A stretch of 64,000 nucleotides of DNA from Neocallimastix lanati (nom. inval.) (Eukaryota; Neocallimastigomycota; Neocallimastigomycetes; Neocallimastigales; Neocallimastigaceae). The stretch is from positions 853,501 through 917,500 of the forward strand of contig JACVTC010000043.1 of assembly GCA_016946835.1 (NCBI GenBank), in the 5' to 3' direction. This document shows, piece after piece, positions 44,773-58,053 of the stretch (the stretch's first letter is position 1; each line of letters starts with the position of its first letter). The notes under the pieces were generated by a model. That model ran no database searches. It was not told the DNA's origin and saw only the letters and a program-made list of their open reading frames with translations. The position numbers were made by a program, and so were the translations under genes.

Positions 44773-46346
44773 ATGGAATATGAAGAAGATCTTCATGAAA
44801 AAACTTTATATGAAATTTTGGAAGTACCTCCAAATGCATCTAAAGAAGAAATAAGAAAAGCATATAGAAAACAAGCATTAAAGTACTTTTTTTAATATTA
44901 AAATATATATATATATAAATATATATTCATTGTTAATATTATTATTTTAATTTTATTCTCATTTTAATAACTTTTTTTTTATTTATTTATTTTTAATTTG
45001 TTATATAATTAATTTTAAAAAAGGTTTCATCCTGATAAAAATCCAAATGCAGAAGATATGGTAAATATATTATATTTAAAATTTATTATGTTTATTTTAT
45101 TATTATATTATATATTTTTATAATAAACTAATTTATTTTAATGTATTTATATTAATATATATTTTTTTTCTTTTTTCTTTTTTCTTTTTTCTTTTTTTTT
45201 TTTTTATAACCTTTTTTTATATTATTATTTCCATTAATATAGTTTAAAAAGATAAAATTTGCACAAGAAATTTTAACTGATGATAAAAAAAGAAAATATT
45301 ATGATTTTGGTGGTGAAAAAATTTTAGAATACTTAGATGATGATTCACCTTTAATGAGCATTGATTCTTTCTCATTCTATATTATTATATTTACAATAAT
45401 TCTTATCTTTTCAGTTATCTTTTTAATATTTATCACTTTAAGAAAACAAGAAACACTTAAATGGAGTTGGTTTATTATTTTTATTCCATTATATATAATT
45501 GATGTTTTACTCTTCGCATTTATTTCTAAAGTCAATAAAACTATGGCTAATTATGATAATAACAATAAAGATAAGAATGGTTTTTTCAAGAAAACTAAAG
45601 ATGAATTAAAAAAAGATCGCCTCAATGAATATAAAAACTTTATCAAAACTTTTATTCTTAATAAATCATTCTTTCTCTATTTAATCTTTGTTGCTCAACA
45701 AATTTTAATTATCATTTATTTATGCAATTCAAATATTCTATCAGCATTACAATTAGCTATTCCATACATTATTTACGAAGTAGTTATCTTATGTGTAAAA
45801 ATATACGAAACCTATCTTTATTTTAAAAACAGAGATCCAAACTCAGCTGTTCTAGAAGAAAGAAATGAACCCTATCAATTCTTAACAAGAACTTTTATCA
45901 TTCAGTTCTATAGGGTAATTCAAATGACTCTTATCTTTATTAATCTTGAACATTACTATGCATCATGGAGTATAATCTTTATACCATCCTACTTATTAGT
46001 TTTTATCATGTTTGTTCGACTACAATGTACAGAACCAAACTTAGCAAAAGCATATTATATGTTTTTAATTCCATTCTTTATCTTCTATTATCCAACCCTC
46101 ATTCTTCTAGTAATTTATTTGTGTAAATATTCTTATTCATTCATTATCACATGTATTCCTGTATTTATTGTAATGGGTATTAGTCTTTGTTGTTTATCTT
46201 GTTGTGTATGCTCTTTCAATCAAGAAATTTTTGATTCTACTAAATTAAGTTTTAATACTAACGGAACTTCTTATATTTCAGAAGATAAACAAATTGAATA
46301 TGAAAATGAAAATGAAAATAATAAGGTTAGAATAACTATTCAATAA
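44773..46346 (+). CDS. J-domain multi-pass membrane protein, three exons, about 416 aa
   Basis: Exons 44773-44882, 45024-45060 and 45243-46346; phases join exactly (110 + 37 + 1104 nt). Residues 9-80 form a J-domain: LYEILEVPPNASKEEIRKAY, the HPD triad at 39-41 (KFHPDKNP), then AQEILTDDKKRKYYDFGG. J-domains stimulate Hsp70 ATPase. The remainder holds about seven or eight hydrophobic segments (about 93-116, 123-144, 190-242, 265-312, 322-375) split by a charged loop (146-183). The repeated W(S/A)-W/x-IIFIPxY motifs resemble the TMEM185/Tmemb_185A family, so this may be a J-domain fused to such a membrane domain; that part is tentative. The membrane is probably endoplasmic reticulum, with the J-domain on the cytosolic side, as inference. 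The C-terminal tail is acidic (about 400-416). Confidence 0.8.
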
Positions 46347-46347
46347 A

Positions 46348-46381
<34 letters not shown>

Positions 46382-46602
46382 AAAAATTCAAATAATAAAA
46401 AAAAAAAAAAGTAAAAATAAGAAAAAATAAAAAAAAATAAAAATAAAAAATAAAAGATAAAAAAAATAAAAAATAGAAAATAAAAAATAGAAAATAGAAA
46501 ATAGAAAAAAAATAATATTATAAGATTATATAATATTATAAAATTAAGTATATCCAATAATAATATATTATAAATATTAAATCAAAATAATTATTGTAGA
46601 AG

Positions 46603-46668
<66 letters not shown>

Positions 46669-46903
46669 AAAAGAATTAAAAAAATATATAGATAGAGTAA
46701 AGAATATATATATATTATAAAAAAAAAAATTATACCAATTTGAATAACTTAAATGTTAATTTAGAGTATGTATTAATTAAAATTATATATTTATATATAT
46801 ATATATATTATTTTTTTTTTTTTTTTTTTAATATAAATCTCTTTAGTAGTTTTATTAAAAATATATTAGGAAAGAAATATCAATGATAGTAATAGTAATA
46901 GCA

Positions 46904-46948
<45 letters not shown>

Positions 46949-47095
46949 GAAAATAAATAGTTAAATTATACTTTTATTTAAATTACTTTTTATTTTAAAA
47001 AATTAAACATAATTATTTTCATTATATAATTATAAATAAATCTATAATTTTTTTTATTTTTAATTATTGCTTTAATTTTAATTTTAGAAGTTATG

Positions 47096-47147
<52 letters not shown>

Positions 47148-47377
47148 TTAAATAATAAATAAAAATAAATAAATAAATAAATAAAAAATAATAATAAAAT
47201 TAAAATATATATAATAAAAAAAAAATAAAAATAAAAATAAAAATAAAAAATAAAATGTAAATATATAAAGTAAATATATAAATAAATAAAAATAAAAATA
47301 AAAAATAATATTTATTATTTTATATTGAGTGCTCTTCTTTGGCGGACGTTTCAATACATGAAAAAAAAAAATTAAAG
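46347..47377. other. AT-rich intergenic region
   Basis: Contains poly-A (46602-46665), AAT arrays (46905-46946, 47098-47145), AAAT units and A-rich repeats. The short peptide frame at about 47310-47360 on the minus strand (HVLKRPPKKSTQYK) is less AT-rich than its surroundings and may belong to the island that follows. Confidence 0.6.
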
Positions 47378-47632
47378 TTAATGATGGGGAACAAAAACAA
47401 TGAGTTGACAATATTTTTTAAACAAAGTTTCAGCTTCGTCGACTGTTCCGTATTTTGTGGGGATTGCGGAAGTTTCTAATAAACGTAATACCATTAATTT
47501 GTCGATCTTTTTAGATTGATGATGAAATTGTATTCCGTTGAATCTATTGAATCTACCGTTGCTAAGAGCATCGACGTCGAAATGATAAAGGAATGGATCT
47601 TTCACCTCCAGGTGAAAGATCCATACCTTTAT
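47378..47632 (-). other. Unrecognised coding-like island, minus strand
   Basis: This is one of the few GC-richer stretches between genes. On the minus strand it reads KDPFLYHFDVDALSNGRF through KKIDKLMVLRLLETSAIP and ends DEAETLFKKYCQLIVFVPHH-stop. There is no ATG start; the frame enters through the palindrome at 47585-47632. The amino-acid composition is that of real protein. I recognise no family. It could be a C-terminal exon or the remnant of a truncated gene. Confidence 0.4.
47585..47632. repeat. 48-bp near-perfect palindrome
   Basis: Two 23-bp arms (47585-47607 and 47610-47632) are reverse complements with a single mismatch, separated by CC. The core is ATGGATCTTTCACCT and its complement. 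It sits exactly where two coding-like segments on opposite strands meet. Confidence 0.9.
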
Positions 47633-47760
47633 ATATTATATCTGATACAGATTCGGCTGATAACACTGATACTAAAATTATTACTCGTAATAATGGATGT
47701 GATATTATCATCGATGAATGGGAAATTTTAGAAGCTATTGCTTCTAGCGCACTTTTATAA
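47593..47760 (+). CDS. Small unrecognised ORF, 55 aa
   Basis: The ATG at 47593 lies inside the left arm of the palindrome, and the frame runs to a TAA at 47758. The peptide reads MDLSPPGERSIPLYIIS, then DTDSADNTDTKIITRNNG and DEWEILEAIASSALL. The composition is protein-like and the stretch is GC-rich for this window. No family is recognised; it may be a fragment of a larger gene split by an inversion or duplication. Confidence 0.35.
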   Translation: MDLSPPGERSIPLYIISDTDSADNTDTKIITRNNGCDIIIDEWEILEAIASSALL

Positions 47761-48239
47761 TTATATAATACATAATAATATTTCATTTCATATATTTTAT
47801 TTTATTTCTTTTTTCATTTAAATCATGTAATTTTATTACTATAAATTAAATATAGTTATTCTCAAAGCCTAAAAAAAAAAATTATAAATATATATAATAT
47901 AAAAAAAAAGCAAAAAAATATATTATATTTATAGATTTGTTTAGTATATTTTTATTATCAATTTCTGTGAATTTTATAATAATAAAAGCGGTAGTTTAAA
48001 ATATAATTTTTATATATAAAATAATAAATAAAGTAAATGTTTTACTAATCCAAAATAGTAATAATTTAATAATATTTTTGAAGAGATAATGTTTAATTTA
48101 TATATATATTATTATTATTTTTGAATATTAATAAAGATTACTACTAATCTGAAATATAAAAAAAAAAAAAAAGAATAAAAAGTAAAAAATGAAATAAAAA
48201 ATAAAATTAAATATATTTAAATATTCTATTTTTATTATT

Positions 48240-48264
48240 ATTGTTGTTGTTGTTGTTATTGTTA

Positions 48265-48329
<65 letters not shown>

Positions 48330-48330
48330 A
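48240..48330. repeat. TTG/TTA trinucleotide array
   Basis: A run of TTG units passing into a long TTA (AAT-type) run, directly before the hairpin at 48335. Confidence 0.9.
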
Positions 48331-48334
48331 GTAG

Positions 48335-48380
48335 AAGAAAATGATCATATTATTTATTGAAATAATATGATCATTTTCTT
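48335..48380. repeat. Perfect 21-bp stem-loop with 4-nt loop
   Basis: Positions 48335-48355 and 48360-48380 are perfect reverse complements (AAGAAAATGATCATATTATTT) around the loop ATTG. A stem this long with no mismatch is uncommon even in AT-rich DNA, and it includes the less common GATCA core. Confidence 0.95.
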
Positions 48381-49180
48381 GTATATTATAACAATCATCC
48401 AATGAGGAAAAAAATTAATTTTTAAAAACTTTAAAATTTTATTTTAATGGTGATTTTTTCACGTTTTATAGTTTTTTTAATGAATAAATTTTTGAATAAA
48501 TTATTTATATAGATATAAAACAAAAATAATAATTATAATAGGATAATAAATAAATAAATAAATAAATAATAACTAATAATAATAATTAATAATAATAACA
48601 ATACCAATAAAAATTATAATAATAATAATAAACAATAGAAATAAAAAAAAAAAAAAATAAATTTAAAAAATTGGTAAAGTATAAATATATATATTATAAT
48701 TAATATAATTATATATATATTAATATATTATTCATATGTAACATTTATTATTAATAATAAAATCATTTTATTGGTTGGATTTGGACTTTTTTTCATTTTC
48801 CTTTTAGACATAATTAAATATATATTTTTTTTAGGATGTGTTTTATATATATATATATTTTATTTTTTGGACTTGGAATTAAAATTGTTTTAGATTTTAT
48901 TTAAAAAAAAAATAAAATAAATAAATAGTAAAGTAATATAAAAGATTAAAGTATTAATAAAAATAAAATAAAATAAACTAAAAAAATAAAAAATAATGTT
49001 TATAAGTACTTTTTAAAGAATAGATATAAGAAAGGATCAATATTAAATTATCATTTGGTTATCTTTAATAATAATTTTATATTAAATATTTATTATCTTC
49101 TTTTTTTTTTTTTTTTTTATTTATATTTCATCTTGAACATATTTGCATTTTATGTATATATATATAATCCCTTTTTCCTT
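48381..49180. other. Mostly AT-rich sequence with one dispersed-repeat copy
   Basis: AAAT and AAT arrays (48548-48600), a coding-like hydrophobic + strand stretch near 48765-48895 that lacks a start and is interrupted, and at 48903-48976 a copy of the approximately 60-bp repeat found four times at 1085-1325. Confidence 0.55.
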
Positions 49181-49622
<442 letters not shown>

Positions 49623-49806
49623 ATTATTGCTTATATATTCATTCAAGAAAATTTCATTTCATTTTTATTTATAATCAAAATAGAAATATTTTACATCTAA
49701 TAATATAATATAATGTACAATGTAATTAAGCATGTAATCATGAAATTTAGCAATTAGTAACAGTAGTAGTAGTATTTTAGACCAGGAACAAATTTTATTT
49801 AATAAT

Positions 49807-49840
<34 letters not shown>

Positions 49841-50394
49841 AAAAATAAAAAAATAAAAAAAAAACTATAAGACATGTAATTTGTTTCATTCTATTTAAAA
49901 TATTTTTTATTCTCTAATTTTAAATTTTTATTTTTTTTTTTTTTATTTTTATTTTTTTCTGTAAAATTCTATTAAATTAGTTATTAAATAGTTGTTATTA
50001 AAATTTTACTTAACATAAAAAATAATAATAATAATAATAATAAATAAATAAATAAATAAAGTATATTAATAATTTAAATAAAATAATAATTAAGGATTAT
50101 ATTTATTAACAAGATTTTCTTTTCTTTTCTGTATTTCAATAAATTTATATCTTTTTTTAAAATAAAATATAATAAAAAATGGGATAGAAATTAAAAAAAA
50201 TTATTTTTTTTTTATTATTTACTTTCATTTTTTATTTGTTTATTATAATTTATTCATTTATTTTATTTATTATTATTATTATTATTATCATTTTTTTTTT
50301 TTTTTTTAATTATTTAAAAGAATTTTTAAGATAAAATTATATATATTCATTAATTAGTTTAATAATATATTATAATAATAATTATATTATATTT

Positions 50395-50441
<47 letters not shown>

Positions 50442-51485
50442 AAATCTTGACATTTTTTATTTTTTATTTTTTATTTTTTTTTTTTTTGTTCCTTCTTTAT
50501 TTAAAATTCATTATTATATTATAAACTCAAACTTCTTAAAGGATATTGTATTTCTTTTATTAACAGATATAATAAAATAAATATATAAAAAATATTGATG
50601 ATAATATAATAAAAATGTTTATGTATTTTATGGTATTATTATTATTGTTGGAGTTATTCATATATATTTTTTTTTAAAAAAAAAAATAAAAAATAAAATA
50701 TATATATATTTATATTTTTTTATATGGCTTTTTTAAAAAAGAAAAAAAAAAAATTAAATAAATAGAGATAAAGAAAATTGAAAAAAGAAAAATTTAAATA
50801 TTTTTCTTCTTTCATTTCTTTTTCTAATTTATTTATTTATTTAAAATAAATATAAATATAATTTATTTAAATAATTAAAAAAAAAAAAAAAAAAAAAAGT
50901 AGGTATAATTAATAGGAATAAAATTATTACTATTACTATTTATTATATAATTTAATTTATAAATATTTTATATATGTGTAGTATTATATTATATATTTAA
51001 TATCACTTTTTTTTTTTTTTTAGTAAAATTATGGATATAATATATAATATAATATATATTGAATTTATGTTAAGTTTTTATCATAATTTTAATTTTAATT
51101 TTTTTTTTTTTTCTTTTCTTTTCTTTTTTATTCTTATATAAAAATTCAATAAAGTAAAAATTTACAATATATTTAAAATATATATATATGAAACATACAA
51201 AAAGATTTAAAATTACTTTTCATCAAAATAATCTCATTAAATCTTAATATTTTTTTTTTTTTTTTACTTTTCATATTTTTATATAATAAAATATAATAAA
51301 TAAAGAAAAAGAAAAGTAAGAAAAAAAATGTATATTTTTTTTTTATTAAAAAAAAAAAAATAAAAAAAAATAATATTAAATAAAATGATATTATTCTTAT
51401 CTTATATATATATATAAATATATATATATAATATATATATACTTTTTTTTGATAATCTTTCTTTTTTATCATAAAAAAAAATAAT
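49623..51485. other. AT-rich region downstream of the kinase gene
   Basis: Homopolymers (49812-49838, 50400-50437, 50878-50898), AAT and AAAT arrays (50022-50060). The minus-strand frame at 51173-51472 is low-complexity Ile/Tyr/Phe/Lys and is most likely untranslated sequence 3' of the kinase. No gene seen. Confidence 0.65.
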
Positions 51486-53041
51486 TTAATTTGGTATTAA
51501 AAATTTTAGAAATCTAGGATTTGAATGCTGTTTATTTGGAGAATTTGAATTAGGTTTTTGACTATCTACTTTTACATTTTTTGTTGAATCTTCATTCAAT
51601 AATCTCGTTAGTGTAGCCGTTGCAGGTATTTTTACATCACCATTCAAAGGTTTATGATTAATATCATGATTTGGATTTATAAAAAGACCTTTTGAACTAT
51701 TTTTATGTTCAATTGGAGAAGCTGTAATAATATTTGGGGAAGACATCATTTTTTTGTAAGGTGAGACACATCCATTGGAATAAATTGGCGAATATGGAGG
51801 AGTTAATATAGCATTTTGAGTTGTTGGTGATGATACTGCCATTTGAGGGCGATTATCATAATACTTATTTACACCTTGTTCATATATATTAGCATTATTA
51901 CCTTCATTACCATAACCAATTAATTGGTTATTATTGTTATTATAAATAATTGGTTCATTTTCATAATTATTAGATTGATCTTCTATTGGTCTTGCTAATT
52001 CCCAATCATATGGAACATCATAACTTTTTCCTGAAATTCTAAATAATTCATCCATCATACTATCTAATAAATCATAATCGGGTTCATCTTCAAATTTTAA
52101 TGTCTTTAAATATTGAAGCATATCATTAAATGGAGATGGTAAATTTGCAACTAAATATGAATTAGTCATTTGTCTCTTATAAATTGCTACTTGTTCTTTT
52201 TCTCTACCTTTCCATGGAAGATCACCAATCATAAATTCTACTAATACATAAAATAATGACCATAAATCATCAACTCTTCCAAGATCTTTTCCATCATGAG
52301 CATTAATAGAAGCATATGCAGCTGTACCCCTAAATCCTACTGATCTTCTGGCTTCTTTAATTTCACCACTAGAAGAAATATATGGACGACATAAACCAAA
52401 ATCAATAATATAGCATCTGGCACGACCATTATATAAATTAGAATTATCAATACAGAAGTTTCCCGGTTTAATATCACGATGAATAACTCCACCTATAGTA
52501 TGACAATCCTTAATTGCATTCAACATTTGTTTACCTAGTAAAGCTGTTGTAGCTAATGAAAATTTTTTACATTTTCTACGAAGTTTTGATAAGCTTGGTC
52601 CTAAAAGTTGCATAACCATATAATCATAAGTTGTAGATGAAGTTGAAGATTGAATAGTAATTCTACCACAAGCTTCAAAACGACAGACAAAACTACTGCT
52701 TTGCATTTTGCGTAAAACACTAATTTCCATAGCTAATAAAGCTCTCTTACGTTTATTTTTTGTAAGAGGACCTTCTACCTTTATAGCAACTGTATTTTGA
52801 TTTTCCATATCATAGGCAGAAAAAAGTTCACCAAAAGCACCTTTGCCTATGGTATCTAACTATTTAAATAAAAAGGATAAAATTATGTAAAATAATATAT
52901 ATATATATTATTAATTAAAATTTATATATAACTTCTACTGCCATGTTTAATTATGTTATTATACCATTTAATTTATAAATAATATTTATTATTTTTACTT
53001 ACAATCTTCCAACGCTTCTTAATAATAATTGACTTTAACAT
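51486..53041 (-). CDS. CK1-superfamily kinase, tau-tubulin kinase (TTBK) type, 470 aa
   Basis: Exon 1 is 53003-53041 (13 codons, MLKSIIIKKRWKI, then GTAAGT) and exon 2 is 51486-52859. Kinase motifs: glycine loop IGKGAFGELF (17-26), catalytic lysine K40 in VAIKVE, HRDIKPGNF with catalytic D142, DFG at 166-168 (IIDFGLCRPY), and FRGTAAYASINAH followed by LGRVDDLWSLFYVLVEFMIG. The last block (FRGTxxYASxNAHxxxxxGRxDDLWSLFYxLVEF) distinguishes tau-tubulin kinases and their relatives from ordinary casein kinase 1, which has P-G-T-x-R-Y. Such kinases phosphorylate microtubule-associated proteins and, in animals, act at the base of cilia. The C-terminal 180 residues are disordered and Asn/Pro/Ser-rich. 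Without the short first exon the glycine-loop segment has no ATG start, which supports the splice. Confidence 0.92.
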
Positions 53042-53320
53042 TTTTTATAATTATAAATATTTTTAAATAATTAATTGATTTGATTATTTAAATTTAATAA
53101 AGTACTAGAGACAGAGTAAAGACACATTAAATATATATATATATATATAAAGGTTAGTTTTTATTCCTATATTCAATAACTTTTTTTAAAGAAAAAAGGT
53201 AGTCGACAATCTTATTAAATACGTAATATTTATATATACATAGTAAATATCACAAATAATTATATATTCAATATCATTGAATAAAATACAAGATTGTTTA
53301 TTATTATAATTCATTATTCG

Positions 53321-53363
<43 letters not shown>

Positions 53364-55326
53364 CGTAAAAATGTAATAATAAATATTTATTTTTATCAAG
53401 TTATAATTCATTATATTTAATTCAATAATTTGAGTTTTCACTATATTTAATCTTTTATTATTAATTATTGAGTTAATTTTAATATTAAAAATAATTAATA
53501 TAAATTTTCATATTTTAGGATAAAAAATATTATTTATGTTATTTTGAAGTTGAATAATTAAAATATTATTAGATAATTCTCTTTCTCTTTTACTATTTTA
53601 TACTTTTGAAAGTAAATTGTTTACATATATTAAATTTATTAGAACATATTTTTAATTTTTTAAACTAAATTTAATTTAATTGAATATATATTGTGAGTTG
53701 TTATATTTATTATATTTTTAATTATTTACTTTTTATTACATAATATTGCATTTTATATGAACTTAATATATTATGTATTATATTTTAATATATTTATTAT
53801 TTATTATATAAATTAAATACTATTTTTTTTTGGTAATTCTATGTTGATTCTTATAAAACTATTAATATAGTTGCATATAAAAACATTATATAATAATATA
53901 TGTATCAAACATATTACACTTTCTTTTAATTATTATTATAATATGATCAATATATTCAAAACAATGTGATTAACTAAAATTTTAAAAAGAAAAAAATTTT
54001 TTTAAAAATTTTAATATATATAAATTTGGATTTATTAATAATTTCTTTTAACTCTAAATATATTCTATTAATCTTTGCTTTTTTTTTTAACATATATTTC
54101 AACTATCTATTATAAATTTCATATAATTTTTATTTCTCTTTTTATATCTCTTTTATATAAATGCTGTTATAATACAATAACTTTTTTTGTTTTTTTTTCA
54201 ATCTATTTTTTAATGTTTATTATTTGTAATAATTAAATCTTAATTAGACTAATAATTATTTCTAATTCATATTATTTATTTTGTCCATTACATTCTTTTA
54301 AATATAAATTTTATAATAGAAATACACTTTACTAATAAATAAAACTATTTTAATTTACCTCTTTTTTTTTAATAAAATTAAAAAAAGAAACTGGTGATTA
54401 TTAAATATTTTAAAAGTATATTTATAATACAATTAACGAATAAATAAAAATCTATTATAATAAAATTATTAATTAGTTTATTTATTTTAATATTTTTAAC
54501 AAAAAAAAAAAAATAAAATTTATTTTAAAAAAAAATATGACGTCATACTTACTTCCTTTTTCTTTAATATAGAAAAAAAAACTATTTTAAAATTATATAT
54601 TTAATATAAGCATATAAATAATAATTATTAGTATATAATTTATAGTTAAATAATAAAATAATATTAACTATATAATATTGTATTAAATTAATATTTCAAT
54701 ATATATTACATTTATAAGATTATATAATATTTTAAATTCTCGATATTTTTTTTTAAAAAATAAAAAAAATCTTCTTTAAAAAATTTAAATTTTTTATTAA
54801 TGAGTATTTCTTTTTTGAATATTTTAAATTATAATAGTATATATTTATATTTGGTATTTTATTTTATAAAATAACATTAATTGCAGTATATAGTTTGAAA
54901 ATGAAAATAATAAAATATGTTCGATTTTTTAAAGTGTATTTATTTATTTTGTTATAAAAAGTTGTTTAACAGTTTATAATAAAAATTATATTTTTTATTT
55001 ACAAAATTTGGTATATTTTTTATAACGTCACTAATTAAACTAAATGTATAATATTATATATTATATAGTTGTATTATATAGTGTATTTTATATACAAAAT
55101 AGTAATTTATTTTTTTTTTTTTTTAGAGTATCTTAATATCGTAGTATTTATTGAAAAAAGATGTTATTATTTATTTTTTTTTTCTTATTATATACAAAAT
55201 TGAAAATAAAAATAAAATAAAAACAATTCTTTTTTTCTTTTATACACTCTATCATTAAATATTATAAAGTAAAAAGATATTTATTATTTTCTTTTTTTCA
55301 ATTGTGTGTAAAGAAAAGAAAAGAAG

Positions 55327-55369
<43 letters not shown>

Positions 55370-56749
55370 CTTTTTGTAAAATATTTTATTTTTTACAGAA
55401 TGAATAATAGTTTCATATACTTTAATATTACTCAATTAGATGTAATATATTAAAATATATTATTATATATTGAAATTTTTAATTTAACTATATCTCTTTC
55501 TAAAAAATTTAAATTAATAAAAAAAATAATTAAAATTTTAAAATTTAAAAAAATTAATTAACCATTTTTTAATTTGAAATATAATATATTCAAATCAAGT
55601 ATATATAATATTATATTTAATTAATTAATTATTATTTAAAATAACCACTTATTTAGGTGGATTATTATTGTTTATTATTATTTTTATTTATGATATATAT
55701 AAATGTGTATTTTTTTTCTATGTCAATATAAAAAAACTATAGTTATAATTATATATATATATTATTTAATAATAAATAAATTATATCTTTATAATGATTA
55801 TTTATTATAATAATTTTTTCAAAATAAAAAAAAAAAAAAAAAAATTAATAATAATATTAAAAAAAAAATTTTTTTAAAAAAACTGAGTTAAAATATTATT
55901 TATTTTATATATATTTATTTATATAATTATTAACAAATTTAAAGATGATTCATACTATTCATATATATGGATTAATATGAAGAATTAATAATATATTCTT
56001 TTAATAAAATTTACTATAGTATTTATATTATATTAAAATTTTCACTATTAATTTTTATACATTAATATAATTATCACAGGACTTCAATATTATAATTAAA
56101 TCTGTAGATGGCTATATTTTAATTTCATAATTAATGCATTAAGTTGTTATTCAATATTTAATATTTATATCTTAAATCTATTGTTTTTTTATATATTTTT
56201 TTCATTATTAAAATATTTCTTATAAATATTATGTTATTTTAGTTCCCTTATCACTATTAATTCAATTAAACATTTTTTTTCTTTTATTATAAAATGGAAA
56301 GTTTTATTATACTAATCAATACATTATTGTTTATTATTAACCCATTTAAAAATTATATTTATTTAAATATTAAATATAATTTAAAAAAATTAATATATAT
56401 ATATATATATAAAATTAAATATTTATTTATCTGTATAAATCAATTCAAATTTTTAATATTTTATAAATTGACATTTTTTGATATTAACAATTATTATTAT
56501 TAAAATTTTTTTAATATTATTATGAACTTCTTTTGATTATAAATGTCATAATCTAAAACAAATATCAATGTTTAATACATGACATGTATATGTATATGTA
56601 TATGATCTATAATAAAATACAAATGCTTAAATAATAATATCTGTAATTACTAATTTAATAAAACATTAAGCAAATAAAATTTAAAAAAAAAAAAAAACTC
56701 ATAATTACTATTTATTGATAAATAATTAATTTTTTAATTATATAATTTA

Positions 56750-56955
56750 TTATTATTTATTAATTTATTTATTTATTAATTGATTTATTTATTAATTGAT
56801 TTATTGATTTATTAATTTATTTATTAATTGATTTATTTATTCATTGATTTATTTATTCATTGATTTATTTATTCATTGATTTATTTATTCATTGATTTAT
56901 TTATTCATTGATTTATTTATTCATTGATTTATTTATTCATTGATTTATTTAGTTA
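56750..56955. repeat. 16-bp tandem repeat, about 12 units
   Basis: Units of the form ATTGATTTATTTATTC; the right part holds about eight nearly identical TTCATTGATTTATTTA copies and the left part is diverged with TTAATTGATT variants, a gradient typical of array growth at one side. Confidence 0.85.
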
Positions 56956-57864
56956 GTTATTTAGTCATTTATTAACTTTTATGTTTTATAAAATTTAATT
57001 ATTAGTTAGTAATCATTAATTATATTTTTTTTAGATAAATATTAATATACTTCATTAATAAAAAAATATAATAAATTTATTTTATTCCATATTTTAAAAT
57101 TAAAAAATTAATAAGACTTTATTAATTGAAAGAAATAGATATTATTTTTAAATTTATATTTATAACATTTAAATTATTCTAAAAAATAATTTTCTTTTTT
57201 TTTATATAGTAATAATATAATTATTTATATAATTATTTATTATATTTCTATTTTATTTTCAGAAAAAAAAATATTATTAATATTAATATCATTATTATTA
57301 TTATAATTATTATTATTAAAATAAAAAATAATATATTCATTATTCTTAATTATAAGCAACAATATATAATTATAAAATGATATTAAGTATATTTAACAAG
57401 TCAAATTAAAATGCTTTTACTTTTTTTTTCAAAGTTAAATTTTAAACCCATATACATCAAATTATTGGTATATAAGAATAGATAATTAAATATATATATA
57501 TATATATTTTTTAAATAAAGATGATTTAATAATATAAATTTAAAATTTAATATCTATTTAAAAAAATGTAAATAAGCAAATGAATAAAAAAAAATTATCC
57601 ATTCTCCCTAAAAATTTACTATATAATTTGTTTTTATTTTTTTATTTTTATTTTTTTTTTTTTTTTGTGATTCATATGCCAACTTTAAATAATAAATAAA
57701 TAAGTAAAAGTCATTAAATGAGAATAAAAATAAAACAGAGAAAAAAAAATTTTTTTTTTGAAATTTTAAATATTAATATAATTTAAACAATTAAGCAATA
57801 TATTCCAAAATTTACGACTTTTATTAAAACTTTGGTTTTAGTATATATTTTTAATTGTTATAAA

Positions 57865-57945
57865 ATAATTTTAGAACAATTCGAAATTTGTTAAACTAAT
57901 ATTTAATTTTAGAACAATTCGAAATTCGTTAAACTAGCATTTAAT
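57865..57945. repeat. Two-copy repeat of about 40 bp
   Basis: The segment TTTTAGAACAATTCGAAATT followed by (T/C)GTTAAACTA occurs twice in tandem with two or three substitutions. Each copy contains the short palindrome TTCGAA. Confidence 0.8.
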
Positions 57946-58053
57946 TAACTTCAATGGTCATTACTAATTCACTTCATTAATTATCTTTTTATTATTTGTT
58001 TCACTATTATTCATTTGTAATTTATTTGTTATTTATTTCTTACTACTTTTTAT

